50,156 nt of DNA. Origin: Betaproteobacteria bacterium. GTDB taxonomy: Bacteria; Pseudomonadota; Gammaproteobacteria; Burkholderiales; SG8-39. The DNA lies in contig CANJXQ010000015.1 of the NCBI GenBank assembly GCA_947478805.1, forward strand, positions 1 to 50,156, given 5' to 3'. The position numbers were made by a program, and so were the translations under genes. Below the pieces are notes generated by a model, which saw only the letters and a program-made list of their open reading frames with translations, made no database searches and was not told where the DNA came from. This document shows positions 43,951-50,156 of this stretch, one piece after another (the first letter of the stretch is position 1; each line of letters starts with the position of its first letter).

Positions 43951-45312
43951 ATGAAGACCTTACTGAATACGTTTAAGGTGCGCAATGCGGCAGTGCTCGC
44001 GGCGTGTGCGCTGGCGTTCTGTGCACCAGCTGTTGCGGCCGACCTGTTGCAGATTTTCCGAGACGCCAAGGCCAATGACGCGCTCTATGCATCGGCACGC
44101 GCCGCGCTCGAGGCGGGCCGGGAAAAGCTGCCGCAAGGCCAGGCGCTCCTTCTGCCCACCCTCAGCATGACCGCCAACTCCATTTACAACGAATTCGATG
44201 TCCGTACGAGAACCGGCGCCGGCAGTGGAACCTGGTTAAACAGGCCGTTCAATTCAAACGGCTACACCGTGACGCTGACACAACCGTTGTTCCGCATGCA
44301 AAACTGGACGCAATATGAACAGGCGGAATTCCAGGTTGCACAGTCCGAAGCGTCGTTCGGACAGGCCAGCCAGGACCTGATCGTTCGCGTGGCCCAGGCA
44401 TATTTCGACGTGCTCGCCTCACAAGACAGCCTGGCCACCATACAGGCTCAGAAGACGGCAATCGCCGAGCAGTTGGCGCAGGCCAAGCGGAATTTCGAAG
44501 TGGGAACCGCGACGATTACGGACACGCACGAGGCGCAGGCGCGATTCGATTTGTCCACTTCGCAGGAGATCGTCGGACAGAACGACCTGGAATTCAAGCA
44601 GCGCGCCCTGCAACAATTGATCGGCAGGTACCCCGAGTCCCTCGCCCGTTTGCAGCCAAAGCTTCAGCTCTCGCCGCCACAGCCCACTGTCATGGAGTCC
44701 TGGGTCGAGTCGGCGCAACGACAGAATTATTCCGTGCGGCTGCAGGAAGCCGGATACGAAATTGCATCGCGCGAGATAGCGCGCAACCGCGCCGGGCATC
44801 TGCCCACGCTTGACGTCGTCGGTACCATGGGCGTGGCATCCGTTGGCACGAACTCGTTGAATGGCGTGGGCAACGACCAGAAATTCACCACGCTCGGACT
44901 CCAACTTGCCCTGCCGCTATATGCGGGGGGCGGGGTGAATTCCAGGGTGCGCGAAGCCATCGCCAACCAGGACAAGGCGCGGGCCGATCTGGAAAACAGC
45001 CGGCGACAAGCAGCGCTTGCAGCGCGCCAGTCCTTCCTGGGTGTGACCAACGGCATGGCGCAGGTGCGCGCCCTTGAACAGGCACTGCTGTCATCGGAAA
45101 CCGCGCTCGCATCCAACAAACTCGGTTACGAAGTTGGCGTGCGAATCAATATCGATGTATTGAACTCGCAGCAGCAGGTTTTCTCCACGCAGCGCGATCT
45201 TTCCAAGGCACGCTATGACACGCTGATGAATGGCTTGCGCCTCAAGGCGGCGGCTGGCACCTTGACCGAGGCCGACGTCGAAGCAGTCAATCGGCTGCTG
45301 GGAAACAGCTGA
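43951..45312 (+). CDS. tolC: TolC family outer-membrane efflux channel
   Basis: 453 residues from the ATG at 43951 (MKTLLNTF); the signal peptide ends AVA-AD near residue 31. The structural repeat of TolC is visible in two halves, with long alpha-helical, Ala/Gln-rich segments (DALYASARAALEAGREKLPQG early; REAIANQDKARADLENSRRQAALAARQ later) and short beta strands. It forms the trimeric outer-membrane duct for RND pumps and type I secretion. It probably serves the RND pump at 38473-42710. A longer frame upstream to 43873 lacks a signal peptide and is not used. Only 16 bases separate it from the convergent waaA stop. Confidence 0.93.
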   Translation: MKTLLNTFKVRNAAVLAACALAFCAPAVAADLLQIFRDAKANDALYASARAALEAGREKLPQGQALLLPTLSMTANSIYNEFDVRTRTGAGSGTWLNRPFNSNGYTVTLTQPLFRMQNWTQYEQAEFQVAQSEASFGQASQDLIVRVAQAYFDVLASQDSLATIQAQKTAIAEQLAQAKRNFEVGTATITDTHEAQARFDLSTSQEIVGQNDLEFKQRALQQLIGRYPESLARLQPKLQLSPPQPTVMESWVESAQRQNYSVRLQEAGYEIASREIARNRAGHLPTLDVVGTMGVASVGTNSLNGVGNDQKFTTLGLQLALPLYAGGGVNSRVREAIANQDKARADLENSRRQAALAARQSFLGVTNGMAQVRALEQALLSSETALASNKLGYEVGVRINIDVLNSQQQVFSTQRDLSKARYDTLMNGLRLKAAAGTLTEADVEAVNRLLGNS

Positions 45313-45328
45313 GTCGGCAGTAACCCGC

Positions 45329-46618
45329 TCAGGCGGCTCGTTCGGCCAATAATCTCTCGCAAATTGCGAGTATCCGGTCCGTGGCACCACGGTGCCGGTT
45401 GCAGAACGCAATCCCCGCCTGTTTCATCGCATCGCGCTTGACGGTGTCACCCAGCAGTCTTCCCGCTTCGATGACGAGCTCGTCGGCGTTGCCGACACGC
45501 AGGGCTGCGCCCGCAGCAACGGCCTCCGCTGCAGCCTGCGCAAAATTGAACGTATGCGGACCAACGAGCACCGGCACGCCCATCGCACAGGCCTCGATCA
45601 GGTTTTGTCCACCCAGGGGAAGCAAGCTTCCACCCACAAATGCGCAGTCAGCAACAGCGTAATAGGCCGCCATTTCACCGAGGCTATCTCCCAGGAGGAA
45701 CCGGCAATCTGCGGGTACCGGCAGATTATCGCTGCGCCGCACATAACGCAGCGACTGCTTCTCCAGGATTGCCGCAACATCGTTGAAACGCTGTGGATGG
45801 CGCGGCACCAGCAAGACCAGCGCGTTTGTTGGCCATGCCACGCCCCTGCCAATCGCGTCCAGCAACAACTGTTCCTCACCGTCGCGCGTGCTGGCAGCCA
45901 AAAAGACCGGGCGATTTCCGGTTCGCTCTCGCAGAAAATCCGGTCTTGCCCCAGTTTGGCCTGGAACAGCGACGTCGAACTTCAAATTGCCCGTGATTTC
46001 CGTCACCTCGCGGCGAGCGCCCAATGCGAACAACCGGTCTGCGTCGTCCTGTGTTTGGACAGAAATCGCGGTCAATCGCGCAAACGCCTTGCGTGACAAC
46101 GGCGCGACAACGCCATAAGACCGCGCCGATTTTTCCGACATCCGGGCATTGGCGAGCAGCAACGGCACTCCCTTTGCTTCGCAGGCTTCAACGAGATTGG
46201 GCCATACCTCGGTTTCCATGAGAATTCCCACGCGAGGTCGGAATCGCGCGAGGAAATTGCGCATGGCGAACGGATAGTCATACGGTAACCAGGCCAGTTC
46301 CACTTGCGGGAAGCCCGCAAACAGCTGCCTCGCCGTGTCCCGTCCGGTCGCAGTCATGTGCGTGATCACCATCCGGTATTCCGGAAACCTTGTTGCCAGT
46401 GCTTTGACCAGGGGTTCCGCCGCCCGAGTTTCCCCCAGCGATACGGCATGCAACCAGATCATTGGCCGGTCATCGCTTGGCGGCGGATCCCGATACAGGC
46501 CAAAGCGCCCGCCAAGCTGCGAGCGATAGCCCGGCTCGCGCAGGCCGCGCCACCACAGGCGCAACAACACCAGGGGGAGCAAGAGCCAGAGCGTAACGCG
46601 ATAACCAATCAGCCACAT
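45329..46618 (-). CDS. waaA: 3-deoxy-D-manno-octulosonic acid (Kdo) transferase WaaA
   Basis: 429 residues from the ATG at 46618, which shares a base with the waaC stop (TGATG); a longer frame to 46765 is not supported. N-terminal membrane anchor (residues about 8-24), then two GT-B domains. The catalytic Glu63 sits in VSLGETRAAEPL, and HPQRFNDVAAILE and GGSLLPLGGQNLIEACAMGVPVLVGP form the CMP-Kdo side. It adds Kdo from CMP-Kdo to lipid A on the inner membrane, an essential LPS core step. Confidence 0.95.
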   Translation of the reverse strand: MWLIGYRVTLWLLLPLVLLRLWWRGLREPGYRSQLGGRFGLYRDPPPSDDRPMIWLHAVSLGETRAAEPLVKALATRFPEYRMVITHMTATGRDTARQLFAGFPQVELAWLPYDYPFAMRNFLARFRPRVGILMETEVWPNLVEACEAKGVPLLLANARMSEKSARSYGVVAPLSRKAFARLTAISVQTQDDADRLFALGARREVTEITGNLKFDVAVPGQTGARPDFLRERTGNRPVFLAASTRDGEEQLLLDAIGRGVAWPTNALVLLVPRHPQRFNDVAAILEKQSLRYVRRSDNLPVPADCRFLLGDSLGEMAAYYAVADCAFVGGSLLPLGGQNLIEACAMGVPVLVGPHTFNFAQAAAEAVAAGAALRVGNADELVIEAGRLLGDTVKRDAMKQAGIAFCNRHRGATDRILAICERLLAERAA

Positions 46619-47574
46619 CAGACAGCTTCCAATTCCGCCAAGGCAACGATCACGTCTTCGGGGCTTGGTGATCCGCCCACATGGCCAAGATTGCGCGCTT
46701 GTCTCGCGCCATATACGCCGGTGAGGACCGGATCCGTACTCAGATAGAGCGCCACCACCGGGCATCCCGTTGCAGCAGCCAGATGGGTAAGCCCGGTGTC
46801 CACGCCGACCACCATCGCACTCGCAGCCAGCAACTCCTTGACGCTGCCAATCGAAAGTCTCTCGGGCACCTTGGCCCTGTCCAGTTGAGCGGCAATGGCC
46901 ACGCTGCGTTCACGTTCCTGTTCGCTGCCCCAGGGCAGCACGCAATCGATTCCCATGACCTGCAAGCGCTTTCCCAATGCTACCCAATGCTCCAGTGGCC
47001 AAAGTTTGTCACCACGGCTCGATCCGTGAAGCAATACGCAATACCTGGGTGCCGATTCCCGTACCGGATTGTCAGCCCGAGACAAACCATAGTCCGCGGG
47101 TAGCTCGATACGATAACCCAGCGCCGCCGCCGCAAGCAGGCGGTTTCGCACGACGGCGTGCTGACCTCGGGCGATATGGTGCTTCATGTCATAAAAGCGG
47201 GCTGCCAGCGGCTCTCGGGCCGAGTCGGCGTCGAACCCATGTAAACGCCCTCTGGCGGCGCGCGCAATCAGGGCACTTTTCAGAAGGCCCTGTGTGTCGA
47301 TGATGGCGTCGTAGCGTTCTGCCTGCGACAGGCGCCGGAATTCGGCCATCTCCTGCCACGTCTTGCGTCCCAGCACTGTCTTTCTCCAGCGCCTCACCGC
47401 GACGGGTATCACGCGGCGTACCGCGGGGTGCATGCGGGCAAGCGGCGCAAATGGCTCCTCGACGACCCAATCGATCGCCGCGTCCGGAAAGTGGCGCCGC
47501 ACATCACTTGCAACAGGGAGGTTGTGAACGACATCTCCCAACGAAGACGTCTTGACGAGGAGGACGCGTAACAT
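46618..47574 (-). CDS. waaC: Lipopolysaccharide heptosyltransferase I WaaC
   Basis: 318 residues. Family motifs: MLRVLLVKTSSLGDVVHNLPV at the start, IDTQGLLKSALIAR, HGSSRGDKLWPLEHW and the nucleotide-side VGVDTGLTHLAAATG (about 254-267). It transfers the first heptose from ADP-heptose onto Kdo2-lipid A. It is co-transcribed with waaA with overlapping stop and start. Divergent from the glycosyltransferase gene at 47800. Confidence 0.95.
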   Translation of the reverse strand: MLRVLLVKTSSLGDVVHNLPVASDVRRHFPDAAIDWVVEEPFAPLARMHPAVRRVIPVAVRRWRKTVLGRKTWQEMAEFRRLSQAERYDAIIDTQGLLKSALIARAARGRLHGFDADSAREPLAARFYDMKHHIARGQHAVVRNRLLAAAALGYRIELPADYGLSRADNPVRESAPRYCVLLHGSSRGDKLWPLEHWVALGKRLQVMGIDCVLPWGSEQERERSVAIAAQLDRAKVPERLSIGSVKELLAASAMVVGVDTGLTHLAAATGCPVVALYLSTDPVLTGVYGARQARNLGHVGGSPSPEDVIVALAELEAV

Positions 47575-47728
47575 GTGAACGCCGGGTCGTGAGGATGTTT
47601 CAATTCGAGAAGATGCTTGGCGGATACGGGTCCTGCCTGAGAACCGCGTCCCGCATCCGGTTTTGGATCGACCGCGTTTGCCAACCGATCTGCCCGCCGC
47701 CGGTCAGGCGCTCTGCCCCAGCTTGGCA

Positions 47729-47756
47729 TTGGAAACACCCAATGGCCTGATAGAAT
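47729..47756 (+). promoter_or_regulatory. Candidate sigma-70 promoter for the glycosyltransferase-rml unit
   Basis: TTGGAA at 47729-47734, a 16-base spacer and TAGAAT at 47751-47756, giving a leader of about 40 bases before the ATG at 47800. The waaC promoter on the other strand must lie in the same 225-base gap and was not clearly identified. Confidence 0.45.
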
Positions 47757-47799
47757 TCACTTCCTAACTTGTTGATTATACGTTTTTCTCCGAAGCACC

Positions 47800-48663
47800 A
47801 TGACGGAACGGGGCCGAAATGCCTCTGTTGCCCCCAAAACTTCAGAAAGCTTCGGCCACCATGACCTGGATTCTGTTGTGGCCTTAAATTTTCATCAAAA
47901 GGCGAGCCCGGAAGTGCCGCTATCCGCAGTCATCATTACCAAGAACGCCAGTTCGCAATTGGCCAAGTGCCTTGAAAGTGTCTCCTTCTGCGACGAGGTG
48001 CTGGTCGTGGACAGCGGCTCCAGCGACGACACCATCATGCTGGCCCGCAATGCGCACGCCACCGTCGTCGAACAAGCCTGGCTCGGCTATGGGCCCCAGA
48101 AGCGATTCGCGGTCGCCAGGGCAACCAACGACTGGGTCTTGTGCATCGACGCCGATGAAAGGATCTCCGAGCCCCTGCGCGACAACATCCTTGCCGAGCT
48201 TCGCGCACCGGTCGGGCGCGTGTATGCCATTTCGAGGTGCAACCGGTTTCTCGGTCGGTGGTTACGGCACGGTGAGGGCTATCCGGACTGGTGCATTCGC
48301 CTGTTCAATCGCAAAGACGCTCACTGGAGCGAAGACCTGGTGCACGAAAAAGTCCTGACGCATGCCCCGGTAGCCCGCCTCGCGGGCGACTTGCTGCACG
48401 AATCGGCAGAGTCACTCGAGTCGTACCTGGAAAAGCAAAATCGATATACGAGCCTTCAGGCGGAGGGCCTCCATGCACGGGGAAAGACCGCCTCGGTGCT
48501 GCAACTCCTTGGCTCGCCGCTGGCACGCTTCTTCAAATTCTATTTTCTCCGGCTGGGATTCCTGGACGGAGTGCCTGGGCTCATACATGTTTGCATCGGC
48601 TGCATGAACAGCTTCAACAAATACGCCAAGCTGATGGCGCTGACTAGGGCTGAGGGACTATGA
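47800..48663 (+). CDS. Glycosyltransferase family 2 (LPS core, WaaE/KdtX-like)
   Basis: 287 residues. GT2 motifs: [32 protein letters not shown] and the metal-binding LCIDADERI; then [23 protein letters not shown], characteristic of WaaE/KdtX-type core glycosyltransferases that add a hexose to the inner-core heptose. The first 38 residues are a loose, poorly conserved-looking extension; internal starts are possible but no better signal is visible. The gene is coupled to rmlB by an ATGA overlap and divergent from waaC, fitting LPS core and O-antigen assembly. Confidence 0.9.
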   Translation: MTERGRNASVAPKTSESFGHHDLDSVVALNFHQKASPEVPLSAVIITKNASSQLAKCLESVSFCDEVLVVDSGSSDDTIMLARNAHATVVEQAWLGYGPQKRFAVARATNDWVLCIDADERISEPLRDNILAELRAPVGRVYAISRCNRFLGRWLRHGEGYPDWCIRLFNRKDAHWSEDLVHEKVLTHAPVARLAGDLLHESAESLESYLEKQNRYTSLQAEGLHARGKTASVLQLLGSPLARFFKFYFLRLGFLDGVPGLIHVCIGCMNSFNKYAKLMALTRAEGL

Positions 48664-49727
48664 GCATTCTCGTTACCGGAGGAGCCGGCTTTATCGGATC
48701 CAATTTCGTGATGGACTGGCTGGCACAGTCGCCCGAGACCATCGTCAATCTCGACAAGCTGACTTATGCCGGGAACCTTGCGAACCTTGCCTCTCTGGGC
48801 AAGAAGGCGAGCCATGTTTTTATCCGCGGCGACATCGGTGATCGGGACAGGGTTCGTTCGCTGCTCGCGCGCCATCGCCCGCGCGCCATCGTCAATTTCG
48901 CAGCAGAGAGCCATGTCGATCGCTCCATCCACGGGCCGTCAGAATTCATACAGACCAATGTGGTCGGAACATTCTCGCTCGTGGATGAAACACGCATTTG
49001 GTGGCAGGCGTTGCCAGCAGCCGAGCGCGACGCGTTCCGCTTTCTGCATGTGTCCACCGACGAAGTGTATGGCTCGCTCGGTCCGTCGGACGCTGCTTTC
49101 TCGGAGACAACGGCCTATGCGCCGAACAGCCCGTATTCTGCGTCAAAGGCAGGGTCTGACCACCTGGTGCGGGCGTATCACCACACCTACGGGCTGCCGG
49201 TGCTCACCACCAATTGCTCCAACAACTACGGCCCCTACCAATTCCCGGAAAAATTGATCCCGCTGGTGATCCTGAACGCAACGCGTGGCAAGCCCTTGCC
49301 AGTGTATGGCGATGGCAAGAACGTGCGGGATTGGCTGTACGTTGGCGACCACTGCAGCGCCATTCGTGACGTACTCGCGAAGGGCCGTCCGGGCGAGGTG
49401 TACAACATCGGCGGGCAAAGCGAGCGCGCCAACATTGACGTGGTCCGCAGCATCTGCGGCTTGCTCGACCGGCTCCAGCCGCGCAAAGGCGGCTCACATG
49501 CCGATCTCATCACCTTCGTCAAGGACCGTCCCGGGCACGACAGGCGCTATGCCATCAATGCAGACAAAATTGCCAGCGAGATCGGCTGGACACCCGATGA
49601 AAGCTTCGAGAGTGGCCTCGAGAAAACGGTGAAGTGGTATCTGGACAATACGGCCTGGATTGCAGGCATCGAATCTGGCGCATACAAGCAATGGCTGGAT
49701 ACCAACTATGGGTCTCGCGACCAATGA
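48660..49727 (+). CDS. rfbB: dTDP-glucose 4,6-dehydratase RmlB
   Basis: 355 residues, normal length. NAD loop [11 protein letters not shown] at 6-16, the catalytic STDEVYG (Asp and Glu) and [10 protein letters not shown] (Tyr and Lys), plus [14 protein letters not shown], all as in RmlB. It converts dTDP-glucose to dTDP-4-keto-6-deoxyglucose in dTDP-L-rhamnose synthesis. The ATG overlaps the preceding stop. The rmlA start follows ten bases after its stop. Confidence 0.97.
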   Translation: MSILVTGGAGFIGSNFVMDWLAQSPETIVNLDKLTYAGNLANLASLGKKASHVFIRGDIGDRDRVRSLLARHRPRAIVNFAAESHVDRSIHGPSEFIQTNVVGTFSLVDETRIWWQALPAAERDAFRFLHVSTDEVYGSLGPSDAAFSETTAYAPNSPYSASKAGSDHLVRAYHHTYGLPVLTTNCSNNYGPYQFPEKLIPLVILNATRGKPLPVYGDGKNVRDWLYVGDHCSAIRDVLAKGRPGEVYNIGGQSERANIDVVRSICGLLDRLQPRKGGSHADLITFVKDRPGHDRRYAINADKIASEIGWTPDESFESGLEKTVKWYLDNTAWIAGIESGAYKQWLDTNYGSRDQ

Positions 49728-49737
49728 AGGAGCGGCA

Positions 49738-50156
49738 GTGAAAGGCATCATCCTCGCAGGCGGCTCCGGCACGCGCCTCTACCCCGTCACCCAGGTCGTG
49801 TCCAAGCAGCTGCTGCCGATCTACGACAAGCCGATGATCTATTACCCGCTGAGCACCTTGATGCTGGCAGGCATCCGGGACATTCTGATCATTTCCACAC
49901 CACAGGACACGCCCCGCTTCGAACAACTGCTGAATAATGGTCATGCTTGGGGCCTGAATATTTCCTATGCAGTACAGCCCGCACCCGAAGGCATTGCCCA
50001 GGCATTCATCATTGGCGAATCGTTCATCGGCCAGGATCGCTGTGCCCTGGTGCTGGGAGACAACATCTTTCACGGGCACAACCTGGCCGACGACCTGTTG
50101 CGGGCTGCGGCCAAGAACACCGGCGCCACGGTATTCGCCTATCCGGTGAACGACCC
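49738..50156 (+). CDS. rfbA: Glucose-1-phosphate thymidylyltransferase RmlA, 3' end missing
   Basis: 139 codons are visible before the window ends. Start is GTG at 49738 with AAGGAG five bases upstream. The nucleotide-binding [29 protein letters not shown] and LGDNIFHGH are those of RmlA. It makes dTDP-glucose from dTTP and glucose-1-phosphate, the substrate for the preceding rmlB product. rmlC and rmlD would be expected beyond the window but cannot be seen. Confidence 0.95.
   Translation, partial: MKGIILAGGSGTRLYPVTQVVSKQLLPIYDKPMIYYPLSTLMLAGIRDILIISTPQDTPRFEQLLNNGHAWGLNISYAVQPAPEGIAQAFIIGESFIGQDRCALVLGDNIFHGHNLADDLLRAAAKNTGATVFAYPVND

Overview
The window is high-GC chromosomal DNA (roughly 60% GC by eye) with the look of a betaproteobacterium of the Burkholderiales type. 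The evidence is a Bug/TctC-type periplasmic receptor, a Liv transporter tied to CoA-ligase genes, a TPP-riboswitch thiC, and an LPS-core neighbourhood of a Pcm-like methyltransferase, a rhodanese, tolC, waaA and waaC. The species assignment is inference. No rRNA, tRNA, CRISPR array, insertion sequence or phage gene was seen.

Layout. 1-2.6 kb: a 3'-truncated amidohydrolase, a DUF2846-type lipoprotein and a proline-rich single-domain response regulator. 2.8-7.0 kb (minus strand): a probable four-gene operon of Bug receptor, mandelate-racemase-like enolase-superfamily enzyme, TauD/TfdA-type dioxygenase and NMT1-like binding protein. 7.1-9.4 kb: an SRAP (YedK/HMCES) protein, a small acidic orphan protein and an SMP-30 lactonase. 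9.6-10.4 kb: an SDR, followed by a strong two-way terminator. 10.5-20.1 kb (minus strand): a ten-gene operon with binding protein, LivH, M, G, F, an orphan 132-aa protein, acyl-CoA ligase, Cys-less thiolase, DUF35 protein and a second binding protein. 20.3-24.4 kb: two tandem FMN reductases, then on the minus strand a hot-dog dehydratase and a second acyl-CoA ligase. 24.5-34.0 kb (plus strand): double cupin, luciferase-like monooxygenase, two overlapping family III CoA-transferase polypeptides, two crotonases, epimerase, third acyl-CoA ligase and an unusual SDR. 34.0-37.1 kb: thiC with its TPP riboswitch and a D-2-hydroxyacid dehydrogenase. 37.3-42.7 kb: TetR regulator, DUF2214 protein, RND adaptor and RND pump. 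42.8-45.3 kb: methyltransferase, rhodanese, TolC. 45.3-50.2 kb: waaA and waaC facing away from a glycosyltransferase, rmlB and a truncated rmlA.

How it fits together. The 8.5-34 kb region reads as a CoA-dependent catabolic island for an unidentified organic acid. The acid would be imported by the Liv system, activated by one of three ligases or by the CoA-transferase pair, oxygenated by the flavin monooxygenase using FMNH2 from the twin reductases, and then processed by hydratases, SDRs and a retro-aldol or thiolytic step. Several enzymes have altered active sites: CoA-transferase subunit 2 lacks the catalytic Asp, crotonase 1 lacks one Glu, the thiolase lacks its Cys, one SDR has an enlarged nucleotide loop, and two ligases have degenerate P-loops. 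These make the island the best candidate for undescribed chemistry. The right third is mostly conserved envelope biology: efflux, TolC, LPS core and dTDP-rhamnose.
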